NCBI GenBank assembly: GCA_002005505.1
Contig: KV908574.1
Span: 113,881-123,880, forward strand
DNA length: 10,000 nucleotides
Direction of reading: 5' to 3'
Origin: Botryococcus braunii
Lineage: Eukaryota; Chlorophyta; Trebouxiophyceae
Within the stretch, counting starts at the first letter, position 1, and each line of letters starts with the position of its first letter. Below the pieces are notes generated by a model. It saw only the letters and a list, made by a program, of their open reading frames with translations, was not told where the DNA came from and made no database searches. The position numbers and the translations under genes are program-made. Below, piece by piece: positions 1 to 8,690 of this stretch.

Positions 1-103
1 GGAGAGACGGATGACGAGGGAGTGAAGCAGCTGCGACGGCAGCAGATGCGGAACCTCATGGTGGCCCTCATGGTCTCCCAGGGAACCCCGATGGTCCTCT
101 CTG
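1..103 (+). CDS. ISA3: Isoamylase-type starch debranching enzyme, partial exon 1 of 4 in window
   Basis: The product hydrolyses alpha-1,6 branch points of amylopectin or phytoglycogen, in plants and green algae inside the plastid. Frame 1 is open from base 1 and reads [15 protein letters not shown], then [20 protein letters not shown]. This matches the end of the GH13 (isoamylase/GlgX-type) catalytic barrel, where R-N-x-x-x-x-L-x-x-S-Q-G-T-P-M is strongly conserved. The exon ends TCT G with donor GTGCGC at 104. Its last base joins GG of the next exon to make the Gly of the GDEYG motif, so the phase is exact. The N-terminal CBM48 domain and most of the barrel lie left of the window. The ISA3 rather than ISA1 label rests on the later exons. 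Confidence 0.9.
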
Positions 104-360
104 GTGCGCCTCCTGCGCTCCCGTGCCCCTGGTCTCCTAGAGGGTACCCTGATGGGCCCGGTCTCCCACGCCTTCCACGCTCCTGCTTCGTGCTCTCGCA
201 TTTTTCTGACACTGCTTTTCATGAGTGCGCTGCCCCCCTCCTGCTCTGCGGTCTCTCTCGTGCCTTGGCCCTTGACCCAGGGACCGGAATGGCTGCGAGC
301 AGCACTTACGGGTGTTGGGATGGCCTTGATGGCTTGTAACGGATTGGTGACGCTGGGCAG
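104..360 (+). other. Intron in the isoamylase gene (GT-AG, 257 nt)
   Basis: It starts GTGCGC, ends GGGCAG and interrupts a Gly codon after base 1. The 5' two thirds are pyrimidine-rich. There is no obvious repeat. Any open frames across it are by chance, because the conserved GH13 peptide resumes exactly at 361. Confidence 0.85.
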
Positions 361-481
361 GGGACGAGTACGGTCAAACACGCTGGGGAAACAACAACTG
401 GTACGGGCACGACAACAAGATGACGCGGTACGATTGGGACGCCCTGGAGGCGCAGCGGGACGATTTCTTCCGGTTCTACAG
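361..481 (+). CDS. ISA3: Isoamylase exon 2 (GDEYG...NNNWYGHDN region)
   Basis: Seen in the sequence: after the shared Gly it reads DEYGQTRWGNNNWYGHDN, followed by KMTRYDWDALEAQRDDFFRFY. GDE-x-G-x-T-x-x-GNNN-x-Y-x-x-D is the signature just after the last barrel strand of isoamylase and glycogen debranching enzymes. The acceptor is GGGCAG at 355-360 and the donor is GTACGC at 482. The exon is 121 nt long and leaves two bases (AG) that are completed as Ser by the next exon. The motif is intact. Phase and peptide continuity with both neighbours make this call very secure. Confidence 0.93.
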
Positions 482-1038
482 GTACGCACTTGTAGGACAC
501 CCTCTGCAAGCCTCAAACCTTAAGTTCAGAGTCCAAGGTCTGTGCGAGTTTTTTTAAGCATGATTTTTTTGTTTTTTGTTTTCTTTTTCCCAGTTCATAG
601 GCGGTTCGGTGGGTGTCGTTGCCTCCCCGATGAAACACCCGTCCTTGCGGGCCTGTCGTGGCTTTGATATGAATGCCTGTCATTCCCTCGGCATGACACC
701 TGTCAGTGCCTCAAGCTAGCACCTGTCAGTGCTCCAAGGTGATACGTGACCTGCCCTCCAGATGGCACCTGCCTTTGCCTCAAGCCGACACCTGTCCTTG
801 CCTCAAGATGACACCTGTCCTTTCCTCACATGGTACGTCCGTGACCTCGCTCCAAGATGGCGGCTGGCTCTGCCTCAAGCTGACACCCCGGTGTCTGCCT
901 GAAGATGACGGATTTGTGGCTCTTTACATAATATCTCAGCGTGTGCCGGTCTTGCACACTTCACAGTTTTTCTACAACACACATGTCCGTGCCTCAAGAT
1001 GGCAGATGACGTTGACCCATAGTTGCGCTGGTGAGCAG
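482..1038 (+). other. Intron in the isoamylase gene (GT-AG, 557 nt) carrying a 23-bp minisatellite
   Basis: Donor GTACGC, acceptor GAGCAG. It contains a T-rich stretch (548-592) and the 23-bp tandem array annotated separately. A nearby alternative acceptor (GAG at 1033-1035) would add one Ser without changing frame. The downstream one gives the family's usual spacing between RFY and the VKFR helix. Confidence 0.85.
697..908 (+). repeat. 23-bp degenerate tandem repeat within isoamylase intron 2
   Basis: The unit is about CACCTGTCCTTGCCTCAAGA plus TGA. Unit starts fall at 697, 720, about 743, 766, 789 and 812. After a 3-bp slip the array resumes at 861 and 884, so about nine units are recognisable. 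A lone remnant (GTCCGTGCCTCAAGATGG) lies at about 985-1003. The copies differ by several bases each, so the array is old. It reads openly in one frame, which is expected of such a repeat and is not evidence of coding. Confidence 0.8.
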
Positions 1039-1173
1039 TCTTCTGGTGAAGTTCCGCATCGCGCATCCGCTGCTGGGGCGCGACAACTTCCTCAGCTTGC
1101 AGGACATCCATTGGCACGAGACCAACTGGGACAACCACGAGTCCAAGTTCCTTGCCTTCTCTCTCCTCGACCG
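1039..1173 (+). CDS. ISA3: Isoamylase exon 3
   Basis: AG from exon 2 plus T makes Ser. The exon then reads LLVKFRIAHPLLGRDNF, followed by LSLQDIHWHETNWDNHESKF and LAFSLLD, and ends on CG of an Arg codon. The I-x-W-H-E-x-N-W-D-N-x-E-S-K-F-L-A-F block is characteristic of ISA3-type plant isoamylases at the start of the C-terminal beta-sandwich domain. ISA1 differs here. Donor GTGTGC at 1174 joins acceptor TTGCAG at 1820-1825 in phase (CG + A = Arg). The last bases of this exon and its donor are the first unit of a tandem repeat (see findings). Confidence 0.92.
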
Positions 1174-1315
1174 GTGTGCCTGATCTCTCTTTAGATTTCG
1201 TATGCGACCAAAGTGCCTGATCTCTCTTTAGATTTCGTATGCGACCGGTGTGCGTGATCTCTTTAGATTTCGCATACGACCGGTGTGCCTGATACTCTCT
1301 CCTGATACTTGTGAG
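1169..1315 (+). repeat. 37-bp tandem repeat spanning the exon 3 splice donor
   Basis: Units begin GACCGGTGTGCCTGATCTCT and end in CTTTAGATTTCG(T/C)AT(G/A)C. Starts are at 1169, 1206, 1243 and 1278, giving periods of 37, 37 and 35. Copies 1, 3 and 4 retain GACCG followed by GTGTG. Copy 2 has GACCAAAGTG instead. Copies are nearly identical, so the array is younger than the other intronic repeats. Confidence 0.9.
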
Positions 1316-1825
1316 TTACAAGCTCCGGCCAAACTCGGCGGTGAGGGGTTTTCGGTCGGCGGCGCTGACTCTGTTCACCTATGCTTGTCCGGGTCCCTTT
1401 GGCACCCTCACTCTTTCCACCCAGTGATGCCGTTACCGCACCGTTTCCCGGCGACACCGTTTTCTTGTTCACAGCAATACTCCTTTGTGTTTACAGGGCA
1501 ATTCCACCTTGCGGTACCGCAATAATTTTACGGCGGTATAAAAATGCGTTGTACCCCGATGCCGCAGTCTGGATGCTGATAGGGGTGTTGGTCCCAAAGT
1601 TTGGATGGTCGTGAGAGATGGTTCCCAAGTTAGGATGTTGCTTGAGTGACGGTCCCCAAGTTGGGATGAAGAGAGGTGGAGCTGAAGTTTGGAGGGGTGA
1701 TTGAGTGACGGTTCCCAACTTTACAAGTTGATGGAGTGGTGGTATCAAAGTTTGGCGGTTGATTGAGAGGTGGTGGCAAAGTTTGGAGGTTGATTGAAAT
1801 GTGGTGGCGGGGTATAACCTTGCAG
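1174..1825 (+). other. Intron in the isoamylase gene (GT-AG, 652 nt) with two separate tandem arrays
   Basis: Donor GTGTGC, acceptor ACCTTGCAG. A 37-bp repeat starts at the splice donor (1169-1315) and a 30/31-bp repeat fills the 3' third (1590-1810). The middle (about 1316-1589) is unique sequence with no exon signal. Confidence 0.85.
1590..1810 (+). repeat. 30/31-bp degenerate tandem repeat at the 3' end of isoamylase intron 3
   Basis: The core is GGTNCCAAAGTTTGGATG, followed by a variable TTGATTGAGTGAC-like half. Unit starts are at about 1590, 1620, 1651, 1681, 1710, 1741, 1772 and 1803, so there are seven full units plus a partial one. It stops about 15 bp before the acceptor. Confidence 0.85.
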
Positions 1826-2045
1826 AGGCCAGGGGTGTGGTGACCTGTACGTCGCGTTTAACACACATGACTACAAGATAAACGTGCCGCTCCCGCCTGC
1901 GGGACCCGGGAGGAAGTGGGCACGCATCGTGGACACCAGCCTGCCGGCACCCCGTGACTTCACCGAGAGCCCCATCCCAAAGCTTGAGGGCACCTACGGC
2001 GTGAACGGCTACTCCTCGGTCATCCTTACGTCCGTGGCTGTCTAG
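1826..2045 (+). CDS. ISA3: Isoamylase terminal exon with stop codon
   Basis: After the shared Arg it reads GQGCGDLYVAFNTHDYKINV, then PLPPAGPGRKWARIVDTSLP, then APRDFTESPIPKLEG, and ends NGYSSVILTSVAV with TAG at 2043-2045. D-x-Y-V-A-F-N-x-H-D-Y, W-x-x-x-x-D-T and Y-S-S-x-I-L are the conserved strands of the C-terminal all-beta domain of plant isoamylases. The HDY version and the short C-terminus favour ISA3 over ISA1. A second AG at 1831-1832 would start the exon out of phase, so 1826 is preferred. The four exons total 477 nt with no frame break. Confidence 0.93.
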
Positions 2046-3287
<1,242 letters not shown>

Positions 3288-3339
3288 CCTTTTGTCTCCC
3301 CTCCCACCCCTCTAGCTCTGGCTGCCCCCCTCACCACCG

Positions 3340-3342
<3 letters not shown>

Positions 3343-3419
<77 letters not shown>

Positions 3420-3447
3420 GCGCGCGCGCGCGCGCGCGCGCGCGCGC
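3343..3447. repeat. Compound (AC)38-(CG)14 microsatellite
   Basis: A pure AC run to 3418 passes directly into a pure CG run (3419-3447). Both are alternating purine-pyrimidine, and the CG part has the strongest known left-handed (Z-DNA) potential. Confidence 0.98.
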
Positions 3448-3947
3448 ACCGATTAGAAAGTTGGTCCACTCTCTATCTTCAAAAATGTAGAAGCCCCTTC
3501 AAAAGTGTCTGAAGCACCTGGCAGCCTCGCTACATTTCATATTCTCTGGAAGCCAGGACTGATTGCATGTGCATGCATAGGCACAGATGAGGGCATACTG
3601 CGAGCCGTGAAGAGCTGTCACTGCGATTTCTTTGGTTTATATTTTGCCTGTGGAGGAGTAAAGGTTAGATGGATCAAACCTTGTAATAAGACACGCCGTC
3701 ATATGCTTTCTCTCGTCCTGGTTATGCGTGCCTATGCAATCCCAAGGACCTGGCTACCATTTAACCCCTCCCGACCTGGGGACCATGACATATATATATC
3801 CAGCTGCAACTCCCCTGTGGGAGTTGAGCAGCTACATTAAAGGTTCCTACTTTTACGTCCCTCCAAATTATATGCATATGATACGCATGTAGTTCCCCGA
3901 TGATTGCGACTTGCCATATATTCTACCATCACCGTATTGCAAGCGCG
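3448..3947. other. Region without a supported gene
   Basis: A 111-codon open frame (3505-3840) starts on GTG and has no recognised motif or splice context. It is left uncalled. The 3' part holds a short (TA)n run (3790-3799) and a hairpin at 3802-3833. This could be intron or 5' region of the gene whose exons follow. Confidence 0.4.
3802..3833. repeat. Hairpin-forming inverted repeat
   Basis: AACTCCC (3808-3814) pairs with GGGAGTT (3819-3825) over a CTGT loop. AGCTGC (3802-3807) pairs with GCAGCT (3828-3833) across a 2-nt bulge, giving a 13-bp stem. It lies in non-coding sequence and its function is unknown. Confidence 0.65.
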
Positions 3948-4082
3948 ATGCTGACGATCGAAAGCCAAAAGGGTTCGTTTGGAATGATTATGGACCATCA
4001 TGGCGCAATGACATTAGATCAAATAGTACCGGGAGGTCTAAATAGTCGCTCCTGGACCGGGATCGTTGATGACATAATCTGA
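3948..4082 (+). CDS. Possible exon with a PDZ-like strand-loop pattern (tentative)
   Basis: The frame reads MLTIESQKGSFGMIMDHHGA, then MTLDQIVPGGLNSRSWTGIV, then DDII before TGA. The order resembles the first half of a PDZ domain, a peptide-binding module: a strand, a G-S-F-G loop at the place of the carboxylate-binding G-L-G-F, a short turn, a V-x-P-G-G loop, and a V-D-D-I-I in place of V-G-D-x-I-L. What follows in a real PDZ (a turn, then the second helix) is not in frame. No good GT donor sits at the expected place, and the start could be an acceptor near 3943. If real, it probably belongs to the gene with exons at 4476-5225. It could also be a chance resemblance. Confidence 0.3.
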   Translation: MLTIESQKGSFGMIMDHHGAMTLDQIVPGGLNSRSWTGIVDDII

Positions 4083-4475
4083 TTCATGGCCTCAAACGCG
4101 CCGATGTTGTAACCTATCGGTGCCAGTGGTACGGTACCACATCATGTCGTCAACATGTGATTCAGCTGCACTTTTTGAACCAAAGGAGCTCGAGTTCGAG
4201 GCTGACAACATGCAGAGTGTTTAAGTCGCTTGGAGCTCAGTGCATTTCACATAATACTTTGGTTAGGGATGTTGGCTGGTGTCCGTGTATGGGTTGGTTT
4301 ATGTGATGGGTGGCCAGTTGCGAGGTGATAGGGTCGGGTAGCACTGGCACACTTCTCAAGCCGCATGAGCTGTCACGAGCCTGAGTGACTCTAACCAGTG
4401 CAGTGCTATATATTTTTGTGCTCAAGGTCAGGCCTTTGTCATTGAGTCTTGTTCGCCCGTTTCCCTTTTGTCCAG

Positions 4476-4578
4476 CGGTCGTCCAAACCCTCCGAGTGTT
4501 TTTCGTAAGCAAACCCGACTTTACCGTAATCAAGGCTGGCTATATTGGCTTCTGTGTGTGCGAGCCAAAGTTTGGCTT
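4476..4578 (+). CDS. Probable exon of an unrecognised gene (frame and 3' end uncertain)
   Basis: It has a strong acceptor (TTTCCCTTTTGTCCAG, ending 4475) and a consensus donor GTAAGT at 4579. The coding-like frame reads VVQTLRVFFVSKPDFTVIKA then GYIGFCVCEPKFG, with RNY-type codons. That frame ends in phase 2, while the next exon (4657) needs phase 0. Using the weaker donor GTGTGC at 4556 instead (exon 4476-4555) gives phase 0 and a continuous YIGFC-AGMLGTILAK peptide. Splicing at 4578 in the other frame also fits, but its peptide (W/R-rich) looks less natural. I do not recognise the family. Confidence 0.5.
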
Positions 4579-4656
4579 GTAAGTGCGGTGGCAATCAGTT
4601 TGCGCATGTGGGGTTGATCAAAAGCGAATAATTCTAATGCTCGGGATATTGTCCAG

Positions 4657-4781
4657 GCTGGGATGCTGGGGACTATACTCGCGAAAACTATAGCTGATGG
4701 CTGGGCTGATGACGAAGAATGTAACGGCAAGCGGGCCCTAGACTCCGGACTGTTGGACCTGGCCTCTCCTGCATACATCAG
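4657..4781 (+). CDS. Exon of an unrecognised gene (AGMLGTILAKTIADGW...)
   Basis: The acceptor is ATATTGTCCAG at 4656, with a CTAAT branch-like site about 22 nt upstream. The donor is AG|GTGACA at 4782. Reading in phase 0 gives AGMLGTILAKTIADGWADDE, then ECNGKRALDSGLLDLASPAY and I, with a two-base remainder (AG). Codons are RNY-like and the frame has no stop, whereas the intron sequence on both sides does. A short hydrophobic N-terminal stretch is followed by an acidic loop. It joins the exon at 4934 in phase (AG + C = Ser). No family is recognised. Confidence 0.7.
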
Positions 4782-4933
4782 GTGACACGCCGGCAGTTTG
4801 TTGAACTTAATGGTGCAGTATCTGATGTTGGGCAAACTTTAGGGTGGTTTTTTGTCCACTCAAGTATGACACGCTAAAAAAAAGTTCTTTGAGAAGTCTA
4901 ACTCAAACCATAATCTGGTCTGTGTGTATGCAG

Positions 4934-5089
4934 CCTGGCAGTGGTACCTGGGAGTGGAAGCCACTGGGTTACGCTGATCACCAATCTTGCACTACCACGG
5001 GCCACGACCTTGTCTATTCACCAACTCCATCGCACAGCTGTGGCAGTTGTCTTGACGACCGATAACACACTTTATGAGAATACCACCGA
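4934..5089 (+). CDS. Exon of the same unrecognised gene (LAVVPGSGSHW...)
   Basis: The acceptor GTGTATGCAG (4933) has a pyrimidine-rich lead and a CTAAC branch-like motif about 35 nt upstream. After the shared Ser it reads LAVVPGSGSHWVTLITNLAL, then PRATTLSIHQLHRTAVAVVL, then TTDNTLYENTT. This is a soluble-looking alternation of strands (VAVVLTT) and polar turns. Donor GTAAGA at 5090 overlaps the codon GAG and the in-frame TAA at 5091-5093. Without splicing the protein ends there. With splicing, GA + G restores Glu and continues 20 residues in the next exon. Both forms are possible, and the strong donor and acceptor favour splicing. Confidence 0.72.
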
Positions 5090-5161
5090 GTAAGAACAAG
5101 CTTATCAAGAGATTACTTGGTCTTCTTATGTGTCTATCACATGGTTTTTTTCACATGCCAG

Positions 5162-5225
5162 GGAGCCTGTTCCATCCTCGTCGAGCTCAAAAGGCGGGAA
5201 TGCTATTGGTGGAGTCAGGCCTTGA
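5162..5225 (+). CDS. Terminal exon of the unrecognised gene, with stop
   Basis: The intron 5090-5161 (72 nt, GTAAGA to CATGCCAG) has a clear T-rich tract. The exon completes Glu, then reads EPVPSSSSSKGGNAIGGVRP and stops at TGA 5223-5225. A low-complexity Ser/Gly tail of this kind is common at eukaryotic C-termini. The three exons 4657-5225 give 114 codons in one continuous phase. Confidence 0.65.
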
Positions 5226-5416
5226 ATGGTCCCAAGACTAAACCTATCACACGGTTGCAGCAACTGTGCAAGTTTGGTCATTGTCACTGCTTGGTGTATA
5301 AGTTTTAATGGTGTTATGCACGAGCACCCCCCCCCCCTCGGGGGGAGTTACGGGGTTCATTCCACAGACTCTCACACCCTCTCTTACCCGCTGACTCTCC
5401 GCTCTCGCTCTCTCTC

Positions 5417-5420
<4 letters not shown>
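5226..5420. other. 3'-flanking sequence without a gene
   Basis: Probable 3' UTR and flank of the gene ending at 5225. It contains an 11-C run (5327-5337) followed by TCG and six G, which can fold into a small C-G hairpin. No coding signal is seen. Confidence 0.5.
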
Positions 5421-5489
<69 letters not shown>

Positions 5490-5501
5490 CCTCCCTGCCC
5501 T

Positions 5502-5598
<97 letters not shown>
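5421..5598. repeat. (CT)n / C-rich / (CT)n-(CA)n microsatellite block
   Basis: (CT) runs to about 5485, then a CCCT and C-rich spacer, then (CT) at about 5510-5536, which passes directly into (CA) at 5537-5598 with one A insertion near 5559. It forms the left arm of the CT...GA inverted arrangement described in the findings. Confidence 0.97.
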
Positions 5599-5600
<2 letters not shown>

Positions 5601-5669
5601 CACAGGAGGGAGAGCGAGAATGGGGGAGAGGCAGAGAGGGAGAGGGGGGGGGGAGACATATATATATAT

Positions 5670-6015
<346 letters not shown>

Positions 6016-6076
6016 GGGGGGGGGAGGGGGGGGGGAGGACGGGAGAGGAGGAGCACGCGAGCAAACGAGAGGGAGG

Positions 6077-6351
<275 letters not shown>

Positions 6352-6382
6352 GTGAGCTTCCCCCTCCCTGCGCTCATTTCAG

Positions 6383-6413
6383 TTCGACGACATCCCGGGA
6401 CTGTTGTGGGATC
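6383..6413 (+). CDS. 31-nt micro-exon candidate
   Basis: It is bounded by CTCATTTCAG (6382) and a perfect donor GTGAGT (6414). Splicing in phase from 6351 gives F-STTSRDCCGI and leads in phase into 6725. Reading the frame of the previous exon straight on gives FDDIPGLLWD, which looks more like protein, but that requires passing the TGA at 6353 or a one-base shift. See findings. Confidence 0.4.
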
Positions 6414-6724
6414 GTGAGTGGACGCTCCATGGAATCTTTGAGTGTGATTGACTTTTGATTGTGTTTGAGTTTTGAGTTTTGAATGTGTAGAATCTCGACC
6501 CCGCAACATCGGATTCAAGCTGCGTCGAGCTTCAGGGGCATCTTTGATTCTCCCGGTCGCAATCTGCTGAAAGGGCAGACTTGTAGACTGAGTGCAGGTG
6601 CAATAGATTTTGCACATGGAAGGGGGGGGGGGGTCGTATCTCAGGATACGTTGAGCGCCTTGCAGATGCCTGTGGAAGAGATTGTTGGGGCCCTCCAACA
6701 ATTTGTTGGCACCCACCTATGTAG

Positions 6725-6795
6725 GCAAAGGGAATCACTCTTGGAAGGTCTTGGAGGACGACAGGTCGGGCACTCGCTGAAGTCCTGAGGCCATG
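6725..6795 (+). CDS. Exon of the second unrecognised gene (AKGITLGRSWRTTGRALAEV...)
   Basis: Acceptor CCTATGTAG (6724) and consensus donor ATG|GTAAGA (6796). Reading in phase 0 gives AKGITLGRSWRTTGRALAEV then LRP, with TG left over. TG + G of the next exon gives Trp and a continuous helix LRPW-VFQRIRQLAADLADQ. The same stretch is open in another frame (6645-6788, reading SALQMPVEEIVGALQQFVG at its start). That upstream part could be a further exon with acceptor TATCTCAG at 6644, but its phase does not join. Confidence 0.6.
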
Positions 6796-7321
6796 GTAAG
6801 AAGGGCACGTTTACAATCCCTCTGTCATGCCCGGGGTTTACAAGCCCCTGTTGCACCCGTGCTGTACAACTCCCTCTGTCGCGCCCAGGGTTTACAATCC
6901 TCTGTCGTGCCCGGGGTTTACAATCCTCTGTCATGCCCGGGGTTTACAATCCCTCGGTCATGGCCGTGCCTTACAAATCCTCTTTCCCATCCCGGGTTGA
7001 CAATCCCTCGTTCGCGCCGGGGGCGTTTACAATCCCTCTGTCGTGCCCGGGGTTTGCAATCCCTCTGTCATACCCGGGGTTTACAATCCCTCTGTCGTGC
7101 CCAGGGTTTACAAGCCCCTGTCGCGCCCGAGCTTTACAATCCCCTCTGTCGCGCCCAGGGTTTACAATTCCCTGTCACGCCCGTGCTTCACGATCCCCTC
7201 TGTCGCGCCCGGGGTTTGCAATCATCTGTCGCGCCCGAGGTTTGCAATCCCTTGTCGCTCCCGGGGGTTTGCAATCCCGCTGGCGCGCGCTTGTGGCGAG
7301 TGGGGGAAGCGGGGGCCGCAG
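6796..7321 (+). other. Intron (GT-AG, 526 nt) filled by a minisatellite
   Basis: Donor GTAAGA, acceptor GGCCGCAG. More than 90% of it is the 27-bp tandem array. The flanking exons join exactly in phase (Trp). Confidence 0.7.
6809..7292 (+). repeat. 27-bp minisatellite, about 18 degenerate units
   Basis: The unit is GTTTACAATCCCTCTGTCGY plus GCCCGGG, with lengths of 26-29 bp. Units start near 6809, 6837 and so on to about 7267. Middle units (four, five, nine to eleven) are the best conserved. The last few change TTTACAA to TTTGCAA. Units adjoin directly with no unique spacers, so this is not a CRISPR array. It reads openly in two frames, which is a property of the repeat. Confidence 0.93.
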
Positions 7322-7665
7322 GGTGTTCCAGCGCATCCGCCAGCTGGCGGCTGACCTGGCAGACCAGAGCAGCAGCTGGCTGCAAGCAGTGTCTGCGGAC
7401 TGCGAGCTGCTGGGCATCCCGGACATGATCCGGGACCCGCGGCTGGAGGCCGCTCCGCCCCTGTGCTCCAACAGGATGCCAAAACAGGCGGCAGCTGGAG
7501 AGCAGGGGGCAGCGCACAATTATGTGCCTATCCTTCTGGAGTGGGGCAGCCTGGGGGGCCTCAAGTGCAAAATTCTGGAGGAGGATCCTTCCTCCGATGA
7601 TTTGGATCCCGGCAGCAATGCCCCCTCCTTGTCACACGGAGCCCCGTCTGGTTCCGCCACCTTCC
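7322..7665 (+). CDS. Large exon of the second unrecognised gene
   Basis: The peptide starts VFQRIRQLAADLADQSSSWL and QAVSADCELLGIPDMIRDPR, and continues through SNRMPKQAAAGEQGAAHNYV and PILLEWGSLGGLKCKILEED. It ends in an acidic Ser/Pro stretch (PSSDDLDPGSN...SATF). The acceptor is CCGCAG at 7321 and the donor CC|GTGAGC at 7666, leaving phase 1. The first 50 residues form an amphipathic helix, and the tail is disordered in character. Codons are strongly GC3-biased, unlike the flanking repeats. I recognise no domain. Confidence 0.75.
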
Positions 7666-7841
7666 GTGAGCCCCCCTCCCCCCCAAAGAAAGGGAGCCAT
7701 AGGAATATATCATAACGTGTTTGTGAACAAGCCATTTTGTGCGAGTGGCCAGCAGCATCCTTGTACCAGAAACCCCCCCCCCCCCATTTTCCCTCTTTCA
7801 TGTCGTCCTGCAGTCATTGTTGGCGGCTGTTTGGCATGCTC

Positions 7842-7983
<142 letters not shown>

Positions 7984-8180
7984 TGTGCATGCGTGTGTGT
8001 GTGCGCGCGCGCTGTGCGCCCGTGTGCATTTGTGCGCGTACGAGTGTGGGCGTGTGCTCCGGCATGTGCGTACGCACATGCTTGGGTGGGTGCATGCAGG
8101 CGTGTGAGAGTGTCTGTGGGGAAGAAGGTGTGTAGGGGGAAACATGTGTTGGGTACGCCTGCATGCATGTGCTCATGTCT
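7984..8180. repeat. GT/GC-rich alternating purine-pyrimidine tract with a 20-bp palindrome
   Basis: Degenerate TGTGCG/CGTGTG sequence continues for about 200 bp beyond the pure run. It contains GCATGTGCGTACGCACATGC (8062-8081), which is exactly self-complementary. Confidence 0.8.
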
Positions 8181-8407
8181 GTGCGTGCTCCTGAGTGGGA
8201 TTGTTTGTGGGGGACATGGGGCAATACAGGTGGGTTGCGGTGCGGGGGTTGGGGCAGTGCCTTTGGGTTGTGGGGAGACAGAGAGGGTGAGAGAGGCTGC
8301 AAGCAACATACCCTTGTGCTTATAAGCTAAGCCGCTTGCATTCCATGTGAGCTAGCACGTGTCTGGGCGTTGGTCTGCATTAACGCCGGTGTGGGAGCGA
8401 CCTCACG

Positions 8408-8500
8408 CCTTGTACTTTCTCTCGTTGGACCAGCGAGATGCGAGGGTCGTCCTTATCCCTTGTCCTTTCCCTTGTTGGACCCGCAAGATTGGGGAGGGGG
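8408..8500 (+). repeat. Two-copy, 50-bp degenerate direct repeat
   Basis: CCTTGTACTTTCTCTCGTTG (from 8408) recurs as CCTTGTCCTTTCCCTTGTTG (from 8458). Each copy is followed by GGACC(A/C)GC(G/A)AGAT. The second copy then runs into a G-rich stretch. Confidence 0.75.
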
Positions 8501-8572
8501 GGGGTGGAGTTTTTGGCCCCCTCCGGCCCTCTTCTCCGGGGCCGCACCTCCCCCCCTCACATTTCCCATAGG

Positions 8573-8596
8573 TCGTATAACCCAGAGCTCGTATAA
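8573..8596 (+). promoter_or_regulatory. Paired TATAA elements, possible core promoter
   Basis: CGTATAACCC and CGTATAAACCC occur 16-17 bp apart, about 50-70 bp before an ATG (8642) that opens the long frame downstream. This fits a TATA box at the usual distance, but nothing else supports transcription initiation here, and an intron reading is equally good. Confidence 0.25.
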
Positions 8597-8690
8597 ACCC
8601 GGCTCGGACTCGACGTAGTCGGTACCGATATCATTTCCCTGATGAGACCTGGCTCAGTCGCACGGCAAGTCGCAGTGCGGGAATGCGCAG

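Noticed and set aside
3505..3840. 111-codon open frame
   Set aside because: It starts on GTG, has no recognisable motif and no splice context. Not strong enough to call a gene.
4127..4139. TGGTAC-G-GTACCA palindrome as an operator
   Set aside because: Only 6-bp arms. Expected by chance in 10 kb, and not near a supported promoter.
4185..4206. tRNA B-box-like GAGTTCGAGGCT
   Set aside because: There is no matching A box and no cloverleaf or acceptor stem around it.
6809..7292. CRISPR-like array
   Set aside because: Units are directly adjacent, with no unique spacers, and the host is eukaryotic.
6793..7428. Repeat protein with units like YNPLSCPGFTIP in two overlapping frames
   Set aside because: It is the translation of the 27-bp minisatellite. 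Units vary by 26-29 bp, so the frame keeps changing, and the flanking exons splice over it in phase.
7175..7519. Minus-strand open frames opposite the large exon, and similarly 8631-9559
   Set aside because: They are antisense shadows of GC-rich exons. The peptides are Arg/Pro/Ala-rich and the + strand frames splice in phase.
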